The translations under genes and the position numbers were made by a program. The notes beneath the pieces are model-generated. The model worked only from the letters and a program-made list of their open reading frames with translations. It ran no database searches and was not told where the DNA came from. Shown here piece after piece: positions 9,283-17,054 of a stretch of 64,000 nucleotides of DNA; positions within the stretch are counted from its first letter, which is position 1, and every line of letters begins with the position of its first letter. Origin of the DNA: Bacteroides acidifaciens (GTDB lineage Bacteria > Bacteroidota > Bacteroidia > Bacteroidales > Bacteroidaceae); assembly GCF_903181435.1 (NCBI RefSeq), contig NZ_CAEUHO010000001.1, forward strand, positions 1,302,001-1,366,000, written 5' to 3'.

Positions 9283-9840
9283 TTACCAATTGTTCCCAGC
9301 ATTACTGCTATTGATAAGCATTTCCACCCGTTGTTTGTACAGATTCGCTCCTTCGGCAATATTCTTTCCCGCATCTGCGGTTCCCATTCCGTAAACGACA
9401 ATGGGTGTCTGCCATGCCATACCCGAATGAATCGCGCTGCCCTGATACGGGCGTAGAAGTTCGTCGGTTGTGAAGCGGTTTCGCCCGCCACTACGGTAAG
9501 CGTCATATTCGGAGCCGGTAGTTGTTACCACCATCAATGGCTTGCCTGCGACAGCCGGAGTCTTGGACAAGTAAGTGAACACTTCGTCCTGCCATTTTTT
9601 TAGTAATGACGGGGCAGCCATCCAATAGAAAGGAAACTGGTAGATGACAGCCGAAGCGTCGGAGATGATTTTGCTCCATTCGTCCACATTGAAAGCGATT
9701 TCCTCGGACAGTTCGTAAAGGTTGAAAACCGCCACTCCTTCAATGTCACTGACAGCATCGATTAATGCTTTGTTTGCCTGTGATTCTTTGATGTTTGGGT
9801 GAGCCAGCAGAATCACGACTTTTCTTAAATCTTTATTCAT
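9283..9840 (-). CDS. NAD(P)H-dependent oxidoreductase, flavodoxin fold
   Basis: Small FMN-dependent quinone or NAD(P)H oxidoreductase of the flavodoxin_2 family (MdaB/KefF-like), 185 aa. Visible features are the beta-1/FMN-phosphate loop VVILLAHPNIKESQANKAL, the flavin-contacting YQFPFYWMAAPSLLKKWQDE, and the VTTTGSEYDAY loop. These are characteristic of the family. The ATG at 9840 is preferred over a TTG at 9846. The gene is monocistronic and convergent with the WG-repeat gene. Physiological substrate is unknown; a role in quinone or electrophile reduction is inferred from family knowledge. Confidence 0.85.
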   Translation of the reverse strand: MNKDLRKVVILLAHPNIKESQANKALIDAVSDIEGVAVFNLYELSEEIAFNVDEWSKIISDASAVIYQFPFYWMAAPSLLKKWQDEVFTYLSKTPAVAGKPLMVVTTTGSEYDAYRSGGRNRFTTDELLRPYQGSAIHSGMAWQTPIVVYGMGTADAGKNIAEGANLYKQRVEMLINSSNAGNNW

Positions 9841-9965
9841 ATTCAATCAGGTATTTAGGATGATACAACTACTTATATAATATAAAGGTCTAAAAATAAG
9901 AAAAAGTTCTCGAAAAGCAATATCTTAATTAAAAATAAAACAATCCCTCTTTACTTTTGAATTTG

Positions 9966-9973
9966 TATTTTTG
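9966..9973 (+). promoter_or_regulatory. Putative -7 box (TATTTTTG) for nspC
   Basis: TATTTTTG fits the Bacteroides -7 consensus TAnnTTTG and lies 43 bp before the nspC start codon. No clear -33 TTTG is found at the usual distance, so the promoter call rests on the -7 element alone. Confidence 0.4.
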
Positions 9974-10016
9974 CATCCATGTTCGTAAAACGTTACTTTA
10001 GATAATAATAGTAGAT

Positions 10017-11156
10017 ATGATAGATTTTACCCGGTTTCCTTCTCCCTGCTACATTATGGAAGAAGAACTTTTAAGAAAGAACCTGAGTTTGATAAAAAGC
10101 GTAGCCGACAGGGCGGGAGTGGAGATTATCCTGGCTTTCAAGTCGTTTGCCATGTGGCGCTCTTTTCCTATATTCCGCGAATATATCAATCATTCAACGG
10201 CCAGTTCGGTATATGAAGCCCGCCTGGCATTGGAAGAATTCGGCAGTAAGGCGCATACCTATTCTCCTGCCTATACAGAACAGGATTTTCCGGAAATCAT
10301 GCGTTGCAGCAGCCATATCACATTCAACTCAATGGCGCAGTTCGAACGCTTCTATCCGATGACGGTAGCCGAAGGAAGCGGAATTTCTTGTGGTATCCGT
10401 GTGAATCCCGAATATTCGGAGGTGGAAACGGAACTTTATAATCCGTGTGCGCCCGGTACCCGCTTCGGGATAACGGCTGATTTGTTGCCGGAGACACTGC
10501 CGCAAGGGATTGAGGGTTTTCATTGCCATTGCCATTGCGAATCTTCTTCCTTTGAGTTGGAACGTACATTGGAACATCTGGAAGAGAAGTTTGCCCGTTG
10601 GTTCCCGCAGATTAAATGGTTGAATCTTGGCGGCGGGCATCTGATGACCCGCAAAGATTATGATACGGAGCATCTGATAAAACTGCTACAAGGATTGAGA
10701 GCACGCTATCCGCATTTGCAGATTATCCTGGAACCCGGTTCGGCTTTTACCTGGCAGACGGGTGTCCTGACTTCCGAGGTAGTGGATATTGTGGAGAGCC
10801 GTGGAATCAAGACTGCCATCCTGAATGTCAGCTTCACCTGCCATATGCCTGATTGCCTGGAGATGCCTTATCAGCCTGCCGTTCGGGGTGCGGAAATGGG
10901 GAATGAAGGAAAATACATTTACCGTCTTGGAGGAAATTCCTGTCTGAGCGGTGACTATATGGGATTGTGGAGTTTCGACCATGAGTTGCAAATCGGTGAG
11001 CGGATAGTGTTCGAAGACATGATTCACTATACGATGGTAAAGACAAATATGTTTAACGGAATTCATCATCCTGCCATCGCTTTATGGACAAAAGAGGGGA
11101 AGGCTGAAATTTACAAGCAATTTTCTTATGAGGATTATCGTGACCGAATGAGTTGA
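10017..11156 (+). CDS. nspC: Carboxynorspermidine decarboxylase
   Basis: PLP-dependent decarboxylase of the alanine racemase/group IV fold, 379 aa, which converts carboxy(nor)spermidine to (nor)spermidine in the alternative polyamine pathway used by many gut Bacteroidota. Diagnostic features are the N-terminal YIMEEELLRKNL, the PLP-lysine region ILAFKSFAMW (Lys near residue 42), the HCHCHCESSS segment near residue 171, the glycine-rich NLGGGH, EPGSAF (about residue 237) and the C-terminal FTCHMPDCLEMPY. The length is as expected for the family. It stands alone upstream of the tRNA operon; the partner carboxynorspermidine dehydrogenase is not in the window. Confidence 0.95.
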   Translation: MIDFTRFPSPCYIMEEELLRKNLSLIKSVADRAGVEIILAFKSFAMWRSFPIFREYINHSTASSVYEARLALEEFGSKAHTYSPAYTEQDFPEIMRCSSHITFNSMAQFERFYPMTVAEGSGISCGIRVNPEYSEVETELYNPCAPGTRFGITADLLPETLPQGIEGFHCHCHCESSSFELERTLEHLEEKFARWFPQIKWLNLGGGHLMTRKDYDTEHLIKLLQGLRARYPHLQIILEPGSAFTWQTGVLTSEVVDIVESRGIKTAILNVSFTCHMPDCLEMPYQPAVRGAEMGNEGKYIYRLGGNSCLSGDYMGLWSFDHELQIGERIVFEDMIHYTMVKTNMFNGIHHPAIALWTKEGKAEIYKQFSYEDYRDRMS

Positions 11157-11224
11157 TAATCAAAAAGATTGTTTTGCGGCGGGGGCAAAGTGTGCGGATT
11201 TCTTAAAAAAAAGTGTGCAGAATG

Positions 11225-11255
11225 TTTGCAGGTTTACGGAAAATCCCTACCTTTG
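11225..11255 (+). promoter_or_regulatory. Bacteroides-type promoter for the tRNA operon
   Basis: A perfect TTTG (11225-11228) is separated by 19 nt from TACCTTTG (11248-11255), matching the Bacteroides primary sigma factor consensus. Transcription would start near 11262, just ahead of the first tRNA at 11275. Confidence 0.85.
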
Positions 11256-11274
11256 CAACCGCAAACGAAAAAAT

Positions 11275-11347
11275 GCGGAAATAGCTCAGTTGGTAGAGCA
11301 TAACCTTGCCAAGGTTAGGGTCGCGAGTTCGAGTCTCGTTTTCCGCT
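11275..11347 (+). tRNA. tRNA-Gly (GCC)
   Basis: A 73-nt cloverleaf: acceptor GCGGAAA paired with TTTCCGC, D arm AGCTCAGTTGGTAGAGC, anticodon loop CTTGCCA-A with anticodon GCC, T arm with GTTCGAGTC, discriminator T. CCA is not encoded. First gene of a six-tRNA operon. Confidence 0.95.
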
Positions 11348-11381
11348 CATGTTTCTTTGAAATGCTGGAACAATAATCTTT

Positions 11382-11463
11382 GCCCAGGTGGCGGAATTGG
11401 TAGACGCGCACGTTTCAGGTGCGTGTGTCGAGAGGCATGCAGGTTCGAGTCCTGTTCTGGGCA
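11382..11463 (+). tRNA. tRNA-Leu (CAG)
   Basis: An 82-nt class II tRNA: acceptor GCCCAGG/TCTGGGC, anticodon CAG in the loop TTTCAGG, a long variable arm (GTGTCGAGAGGCAT) and GTTCGAGTC in the T loop. Second gene of the operon, 34 nt after tRNA-Gly. Confidence 0.93.
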
Positions 11464-11486
11464 CAGAGATTAGCTTTTAGAATAAT

Positions 11487-11570
11487 GGAGAGGTGGCGGA
11501 ATTGGTAGACGCGCTACTTTGAGGGGGTAGTGACAGTTATGTCGTGGGAGTTCGAGTCTCCTTCTCTTCA
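11487..11570 (+). tRNA. tRNA-Leu (GAG)
   Basis: An 84-nt class II tRNA with anticodon GAG in the loop TTTGAGG. The acceptor stem GGAGAGG/TCTCTTC contains two G-U pairs. The variable arm is long and the T loop is GTTCGAGTC. Together with the CAG isoacceptors it reads CTN leucine codons. Confidence 0.92.
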
Positions 11571-11590
11571 CAGTTCATTGAAGTTTATTT

Positions 11591-11663
11591 GCGGAAATAG
11601 CTCAGTTGGTAGAGCATAACCTTGCCAAGGTTAGGGTCGCGAGTTCGAGTCTCGTTTTCCGCT
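11591..11663 (+). tRNA. tRNA-Gly (GCC), second copy
   Basis: Identical to the tRNA at 11275-11347. It starts the second copy of a Gly-Leu(CAG) module; the spacer after it (TTGTTTCTTTGAAATG) is nearly the same as in the first module. Confidence 0.95.
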
Positions 11664-11695
11664 CTTGTTTCTTTGAAATGATGGAACTAAGTTTT

Positions 11696-11777
11696 GCCCA
11701 GGTGGCGGAATTGGTAGACGCGCACGTTTCAGGTGCGTGTGTCGAGAGGCATGCAGGTTCGAGTCCTGTTCTGGGCA
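11696..11777 (+). tRNA. tRNA-Leu (CAG), second copy
   Basis: Identical to the tRNA at 11382-11463, 32 nt after the second tRNA-Gly. Confidence 0.93.
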
Positions 11778-11814
11778 CCAATCTTTCAGTTTTCTGAATG
11801 ACGAAATTTAGTTT

Positions 11815-11887
11815 GCGGAAATAGCTCAGTTGGTAGAGCATAACCTTGCCAAGGTTAGGGTCGCGAGTTCGAGTCTCGTTTTCCGCT
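11815..11887 (+). tRNA. tRNA-Gly (GCC), third copy
   Basis: Identical to the two other tRNA-Gly genes of the cluster; last gene before the terminator. Confidence 0.95.
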
Positions 11888-11899
11888 CCACATAGATAC

Positions 11900-11936
11900 G
11901 AGGTTGTCAGTCGATAAGATTGGCAACCTCTTTTTT
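11900..11936 (+). terminator. Rho-independent terminator of the tRNA operon
   Basis: Stem GAGGTTGTC (11900-11908) pairs with GGCAACCTC (11922-11930), with one G-U pair, and is followed by six T residues (11931-11936). Confidence 0.8.
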
Positions 11937-11991
11937 GTATTATATCGGAAGTTTGCCGGACGATTTTATCAATAGATTGAATAGAAAAGCG

Positions 11992-11999
11992 TAATTTTG
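11992..11999 (+). promoter_or_regulatory. Putative -7 box (TAATTTTG) for the nagA pair
   Basis: TAATTTTG matches TAnnTTTG, 83 bp upstream of the first nagA start. No clear -33 element is visible. Confidence 0.4.
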
Positions 12000-12082
12000 C
12001 AACTGAAAAAATCAATGTACTCCCCCCAAAAAAGAGCGTCATTGATTTACACAGACCTATAATTAATTTAATAACAAATGAT

Positions 12083-13249
12083 ATGTTAACACAAATCATT
12101 AATGCACGCATCCTGACCCCGCAAGGCTGGCTCAAGGATGGGTCGGTACTTATCCGCGACAATAAAATTCTGGAAGTAACTAACTGTGACCTTGCCATTA
12201 TCGGAGCCAAACTGATTGATGCCAAAGGAATGTACATTGTTCCCGGCGGAGTAGAAATACATGCTCATGGCGGTGGCGGAAGAGATTTTATGGAAGGTAC
12301 GGAAGAGGCTTTCCGGACAGCTGTCAAAGCTCATATGCAACACGGTACTACCAGTATTTTCCCCACTCTTTCTTCTTCAACCATTCCTATGATTCGTGCG
12401 GCTGCGGAGACTACCGAGAAAATGATGGCGGAACCCGATAGCCCGGTACTCGGACTTCATCTGGAAGGACATTATTTCAATATGGAAATGGCAGGCGGGC
12501 AGATTCCTGAAAATATCAAGAATCCCGACCCTGAAGAATATATCCCGTTGCTCGAAGAAACGCATTGTATCAAGCGTTGGGACGCTGCGCCAGAGCTTCC
12601 GGGAGCCATGCAGTTCGGCAAGTATATCACGGCGAAAGGCGTATTAGCTTCAGTAGGACATACACAAGCGGAATTTGAGGATATACAGACCGCTTATGAG
12701 GCAGGATATACCCATGCTACCCATTTCTACAACGCTATGCCGGGATTTCATAAGCGGAAAGAGTATAAATATGAAGGTACGGTAGAAAGTATTTATCTGA
12801 TTGACGATATGACGGTGGAAGTTGTGGCGGACGGTATCCATGTGCCTCCGACGATTCTGCGTCTTGTCTATAAAATAAAAGGAGTGGAGCGTACCTGTTT
12901 GATAACGGATGCGTTGGCTTGTGCGGCGAGTGACAGTCAGACGGCTTTCGACCCGCGTGTGATTATAGAGGATGGCGTTTGTAAACTGGCAGACCGTTCC
13001 GCTTTGGCGGGAAGTGTGGCGACAATGGACCGCCTCATTCGTACGATGGTGCAGAAAGCGGAGATTCCTTTGGCAGATGTGATAAGGATGATTTCCGAAA
13101 CGCCTGCCCGCATCATGGGAGTGCTGGAACGCAAAGGTACGCTCGAACGTGGTAAGGATGCCGATATCATTGCTTTGGACAGAGACTTGAATGTAAGGGC
13201 TGTATGGGCAATGGGACAATTGGTGGAAGGCACCAACAAACTGTTTTAA
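12083..13249 (+). CDS. nagA: N-acetylglucosamine-6-phosphate deacetylase, paralogue 1
   Basis: Cytosolic amidohydrolase-family deacetylase (388 aa) that converts GlcNAc-6-P to glucosamine-6-P and acetate. Family features: N-terminal beta-sandwich, the metal-site motif EIHAHGGGGRDF near residue 58, a catalytic-metal Glu in LHLEG near residue 129, histidines in SVGHT and YTHATHFYNAMPG, and the catalytic Asp in LITDALA near residue 275. In the LHLEGP motif the proline is replaced by His and the next residues (YFNMEMAGG) differ from the second copy, so specificity may differ. It is 20 bp upstream of a second nagA, probably one transcript. It starts at the ATG before LTQIINARIL, the same beginning as its paralogue. 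Confidence 0.9.
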   Translation: MLTQIINARILTPQGWLKDGSVLIRDNKILEVTNCDLAIIGAKLIDAKGMYIVPGGVEIHAHGGGGRDFMEGTEEAFRTAVKAHMQHGTTSIFPTLSSSTIPMIRAAAETTEKMMAEPDSPVLGLHLEGHYFNMEMAGGQIPENIKNPDPEEYIPLLEETHCIKRWDAAPELPGAMQFGKYITAKGVLASVGHTQAEFEDIQTAYEAGYTHATHFYNAMPGFHKRKEYKYEGTVESIYLIDDMTVEVVADGIHVPPTILRLVYKIKGVERTCLITDALACAASDSQTAFDPRVIIEDGVCKLADRSALAGSVATMDRLIRTMVQKAEIPLADVIRMISETPARIMGVLERKGTLERGKDADIIALDRDLNVRAVWAMGQLVEGTNKLF

Positions 13250-13269
13250 ATCTAATAAAAAGGAAGACT

Positions 13270-14442
13270 ATGTTAACTCAGATAATTAACGGAAGAATAC
13301 TTACCCCGCAAGGTTGGCTGAAGGATGGTTCCGTATTGGTTTGTGATGGAAAAATATTAGAGGTGACCAACAGCGACCTGGCGGTTATCGGCGCAACGGT
13401 GATTGATGCCCGCGGGATGACAATCGTGCCGGGATTTGTAAGCATGCACGCACACGGTGGTGGCGGGCACGACTTTACCGAAGCGACGGAAGAGGCTTTC
13501 CGTACGGCAACCACCGCTCATTTGAAGCATGGCGCCACTACCATGTTTCCTACTTTATCGTCTACTTCTTTCGAAAGGCTTTATCAGGCAGTCGATGTTT
13601 GCGAGAGTATGATGCAGGAGAAAGATTCTCCGATTCTCGGCTTGCACATCGAAGGGCCTTACCTGAATCCGAAGATGGCAGGTACGCAGTATGACGGTTT
13701 CCTCAAAACACCGGATGAGAATGAATATATTCCTTTATTGGAGCATACCTCTTGCATCAAGCGTTGGGACATCAGCCCTGAATTGCCCGGTGCGCATGAT
13801 TTTGCGAAGTACACCCGTTCAAAAGGAATCATGACGGCCGTGACGCATACAGAAGCCGAATATGATGAGATTAAGGCTGCATACGCAGTAGGATTTACTC
13901 ATGCGGCGCATTTCTATAATGCAATGCCGGGTTTTCACAAACGTCGTGAATACAAGTATGAGGGTACGGTGGAAAGCGTATATCTGACGGACGGAATGAC
14001 GGTGGAAGTGATTGCAGACGGTATTCATTTGCCGGCTACCATATTGAAATTGGTGTATAAGCTGAAAGGGGTGGAAAATACCTGTCTCGTGACGGATGCC
14101 CTGGCCTATGCCGCTTCTGACGGGACTGTACCGGTTGACCCTCATTATATTATTGAAGGCGGAGTGTGCAAGATGGCAGACCATTCTGCGTTGGCGGGCA
14201 GCTTGGCTACTATGGATATACTGGTGTGTACGATGGTTAAGAAAGCGAATATACCTTTGGAAGATGCTGTGCGTATGGCTTCCGAGACTCCTGCCCGTTT
14301 GATTGGTGTAAGCGACCGGAAAGGGGCGCTGGCTAAAGGAAAAGATGCCGATATTGTGATTCTTGACAAGGAATTGAATGTGCGTTGTGTGTGGTCGATG
14401 GGAAAGATTGTCCCGGGAACTGATATCCTGTTGCACAAATAA
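13270..14442 (+). CDS. nagA: N-acetylglucosamine-6-phosphate deacetylase, paralogue 2
   Basis: Second NagA, 390 aa, clearly a tandem duplicate of the preceding gene (both begin MLTQIIN-RILTPQGWLKDGSVL in register). It has the canonical LHIEGPYLNPKMAG around the metal-binding Glu, SMHAHGGGGHDF, AVTHTEAEYD, THAAHFYNAMPG and the catalytic Asp in LVTDALA. The true start is the ATG at 13270; a longer frame from 13204 only reads into the end of the first gene. This copy is the more typical of the two and is likely the main GlcNAc-6-P deacetylase for amino sugar catabolism and wall recycling. Confidence 0.92.
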   Translation: MLTQIINGRILTPQGWLKDGSVLVCDGKILEVTNSDLAVIGATVIDARGMTIVPGFVSMHAHGGGGHDFTEATEEAFRTATTAHLKHGATTMFPTLSSTSFERLYQAVDVCESMMQEKDSPILGLHIEGPYLNPKMAGTQYDGFLKTPDENEYIPLLEHTSCIKRWDISPELPGAHDFAKYTRSKGIMTAVTHTEAEYDEIKAAYAVGFTHAAHFYNAMPGFHKRREYKYEGTVESVYLTDGMTVEVIADGIHLPATILKLVYKLKGVENTCLVTDALAYAASDGTVPVDPHYIIEGGVCKMADHSALAGSLATMDILVCTMVKKANIPLEDAVRMASETPARLIGVSDRKGALAKGKDADIVILDKELNVRCVWSMGKIVPGTDILLHK

Positions 14443-14467
14443 CGGTTGAAATAATACGAAAAAAGAT

Positions 14468-14511
14468 AGCCCTGATTCTGAATGTAGATTTGGAATCGGG
14501 GCTTATTTTTT
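14468..14511 (+). terminator. Terminator after the nagA pair
   Basis: AGCCCTGATTC (14468-14478) pairs with GAATCGGGGCT (14493-14503) with one G-U pair, followed by TATTTTTTT. Confidence 0.75.
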
Positions 14512-14540
14512 TATGATATATGAATGGTGCAGACAGCCTT

Positions 14541-14559
14541 TTCTAATCAAATTCTAATC
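14541..14559 (+). promoter_or_regulatory. Direct repeat TTCTAATC x2, 11 bp apart: candidate OmpR-type regulator site
   Basis: TTCTAATC occurs at 14541-14548 and 14552-14559. An 11-bp period (one helical turn) is the usual layout of OmpR/PhoB-family binding sites. It lies upstream of a -7-like box TAATTTTG (14612-14619) that has no -33 element, as expected for an activated promoter. The cognate regulator could be the one encoded at 21631-22305. Function is inferred. Confidence 0.45.
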
Positions 14560-14611
14560 TGAAATGAGAGCCTTATAATGGCTTTTTCCCCTCTCTCCGG
14601 TTGCGGATTTG

Positions 14612-14619
14612 TAATTTTG
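14612..14619 (+). promoter_or_regulatory. Putative -7 box (TAATTTTG) for the metal efflux operon
   Basis: Matches TAnnTTTG, 38 bp before the start of the TolC-like gene at 14658; no -33 TTTG at the right distance. Confidence 0.4.
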
Positions 14620-14657
14620 TCGCGAAAACTACGATAAGGTAACAAAGATTAAACGCA

Positions 14658-15923
14658 ATGAACAGAGTATTTCTAATTTTCTTCCTTCTTCTGTTGACGA
14701 GAGGGGTGGTATGTGCCCGGCAGATTCCGGGCACGTTGACATTGAAGGATGCGGAACAACGCTTCCTGGAACGTAACTTGTCATTGATAGCCGAACGCTA
14801 TAACATCGACATGGCACAAGCCCGGGTGCTGCAAGCCCGATTGTTTGAGAATCCGGTGATATCATTGGAACAGAATGTCTATAACCGGCTCAACGGAAAG
14901 TATTTCGATTTTGGCAACGAGGGCGAAACGGTTGTAGAGATTGAACAGGTGATTCGTCTTGCCGGACAACGTAACAAACAGGTGAAACTGGAGAAAATCA
15001 ATAAGGAGATAGCCGGATACCAGTTTGAAGAAGTGCTGCGGACGCTTCGCCGGGAACTGAATGAGAAGTTTGTACAGGTTTATTTCCTTTCCAAATCTCT
15101 TTCTATCTATGAGCAAGAAGTAAATTCCCTGCAAGCGTTGCTTGCCGGAATGAAGTTACAGCAGGAGAAAGGGAATGTTTCATTGATGGAAATGTCCCGC
15201 CTGGAGTCTATGCTCTTTTCTTTGAAGAAAGAGAAGAATGAACGGGAGAGCGAGCTGTTGTCTCTCAGAGGGGAGTTTAATATGCTGCTCAATCTTCCGG
15301 CAGATGCCCGGATTCCATTGTCATTGGATGAGGAAGTACTGAAACAACTTGATTTATCCCGGCTGTCGTTTGCCGATTTGAAAGCAATGATAAATGAACG
15401 TCCGGATTTGAAAATCGCCCGGAGTACGGTAAGTGCTTCCCGCGCCAACCTGAAGTTGCAGAAGTCGATGGCTTTCCCAGAGTTTTCGGTGAAAGGTAAT
15501 TACGACCGTGCCGGAAACTATATCAATAATTATTTTGCAGTGGGAGTAAGCCTGTCCGTACCTATTTTCAACCGTAACCAGGGAAATATAAAGGCTGCCC
15601 GGTTCAGCATCGAGCAGGCGGGAGTGCAGCAGGAAGATGCCGCCAACCGTGCGGATATGGAACTTTATACCGCCTATACCTCATTGGAGAAGGCCTTACA
15701 ACTTTATCAATCTACCAATATGGATTTGGAACGCAACTTCGAGAAACTGATAACAGGGGTAAACGAGAACTTCAGCAAACGCAATATCAGTCTGCTTGAG
15801 TTTATCGATTACTACGACAGTTATAAAGCAACTTGTATTCAACTGCATGAGATAAAGAAAGATGTGTTTCTCGCCATCGAAAACCTGAATACAACTATCG
15901 GGCAAAATATATTGAACTACTAA
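14658..15923 (+). CDS. CzcC/CusC-type outer membrane efflux protein
   Basis: TolC-superfamily outer membrane channel, 421 aa, first gene of a czcCBA-type operon. A signal peptide (about residues 1-21, ending CARQ) is followed by long coiled-coil helices with the typical LTLKDAEQRFLERNLSL opening and two repeated halves (ARVLQARLFENP and LKLQKSMAFPEFSVKG). The next gene, a lipoprotein adaptor, begins 22 bp downstream. The role, moving metal ions from the periplasm across the outer membrane, is inferred from the operon. Confidence 0.88.
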   Translation: MNRVFLIFFLLLLTRGVVCARQIPGTLTLKDAEQRFLERNLSLIAERYNIDMAQARVLQARLFENPVISLEQNVYNRLNGKYFDFGNEGETVVEIEQVIRLAGQRNKQVKLEKINKEIAGYQFEEVLRTLRRELNEKFVQVYFLSKSLSIYEQEVNSLQALLAGMKLQQEKGNVSLMEMSRLESMLFSLKKEKNERESELLSLRGEFNMLLNLPADARIPLSLDEEVLKQLDLSRLSFADLKAMINERPDLKIARSTVSASRANLKLQKSMAFPEFSVKGNYDRAGNYINNYFAVGVSLSVPIFNRNQGNIKAARFSIEQAGVQQEDAANRADMELYTAYTSLEKALQLYQSTNMDLERNFEKLITGVNENFSKRNISLLEFIDYYDSYKATCIQLHEIKKDVFLAIENLNTTIGQNILNY

Positions 15924-15945
15924 TATTTATAAATTATCAAAGACT

Positions 15946-17040
15946 ATGAACTGGAATAAATACCTTCCTTGCATATTGCTCACCACCTTGTTGGGAGCAT
16001 GCTCCGGCAAAGGAGAACAACCGAATGTCGAACCTGCTGCCTTATGCCTGACGGACAGTTTGCTGAAAGTCGTATCCGTCGATACGGTTCACGTTCAGGA
16101 AGTGATAGATGAACTGACATTGAACGGACGGGTAGCTTTCAACGAAAATCAAGTGGCACATGTATATCCTCTGTTTGGCGGCACGGTGACGGAATTGAAG
16201 GCCGAGATTGGAGATTTTGTGCGTAAGGGAGAAGTGCTTGCAGTCATCCGTAGCGGGGAAGTGGCGGAATATGAAAAGCAACTGAAAGACGCGGAACAGC
16301 AATTGCTGTTAGCCCGCAGAAATATGCATGCCGCACAGGATATGTATTCGTCCGGAATGTCTTCCGACAAAGACGTGCTCCAGGCAAAACAGGAGTTGGC
16401 AAGTGCCGAAGCGGAAGAAAGAAGGATAAAGGAAATTTTCTCTATCTATAACTTCTCGGGAAATGCCTATTATCAGTTGAAGTCGCCCGTATCGGGCTTT
16501 ATCGTTGAGAAGCAAATCAGCAGGGATATGCAGTTGCGCCCTGACCAAAGCGAAGAGCTGTTTACGATTTCCGGACTTTCCGATGTATGGGTGATGGCAG
16601 ATGTGTATGAGAGCGATATCAGCAAAGTTTCCGAAGGAGCTTCGGTACGTATTTCCGCATTGGCATATCCCGATAAGACGTTTGCCGGAACGATTGACAA
16701 GGTATACCATCTGCTGAATAATGAAAGTAAAACGATGAGTGTACGTATCAAACTCAAGAATGAAGATTATCTGTTGAAGCCGGGAATGTTTGCGAACGTA
16801 AGCGTGAAATGCCGGGCGGACGGGACTTCCATGCCCCGCATAGATTCTCATGCACTGGCATTTGAAGGAGGCAAGAACTATGTAGTCGTAGTGGAACCGG
16901 ACCAGCGCCTGCAAGTGAAGGAAGTAGACGTCTACAAGCAGTTGGGCAAGGAATGTTATATCCGTTTCGGGCTTTCCGAAGGAGACAGGGTGTTGAATAA
17001 TAATGTATTGCTGGTGTATAATGCATTGAATGCAGATTAA
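15946..17040 (+). CDS. CzcB/CusB-type periplasmic adaptor lipoprotein
   Basis: Membrane fusion protein, 364 aa, linking the RND pump at 17055 to the outer membrane channel. An N-terminal lipoprotein signal ends LLGACSG (Cys near residue 19). A biotinyl-lipoyl-like half motif (VYPLFGGTVTELKAEIGDFVRKGE) near residues 67-90, a helical hairpin (about 100-160), the second lipoyl half (LKSPVSGFIVEK) and a beta-barrel domain (SDVWVMADVYESDISKV) follow in the family's usual order. No His/Met-rich metal-binding extension is present. It is 14 bp from the next gene. Confidence 0.9.
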   Translation: MNWNKYLPCILLTTLLGACSGKGEQPNVEPAALCLTDSLLKVVSVDTVHVQEVIDELTLNGRVAFNENQVAHVYPLFGGTVTELKAEIGDFVRKGEVLAVIRSGEVAEYEKQLKDAEQQLLLARRNMHAAQDMYSSGMSSDKDVLQAKQELASAEAEERRIKEIFSIYNFSGNAYYQLKSPVSGFIVEKQISRDMQLRPDQSEELFTISGLSDVWVMADVYESDISKVSEGASVRISALAYPDKTFAGTIDKVYHLLNNESKTMSVRIKLKNEDYLLKPGMFANVSVKCRADGTSMPRIDSHALAFEGGKNYVVVVEPDQRLQVKEVDVYKQLGKECYIRFGLSEGDRVLNNNVLLVYNALNAD

Positions 17041-17054
17041 AAACGAAGAATAGT

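Noticed and set aside
11602..12237. 211-codon minus-strand frame across the tRNA genes
   Set aside because: It reads through the antisense of four tRNA genes and their spacers; such frames are often mis-annotated.
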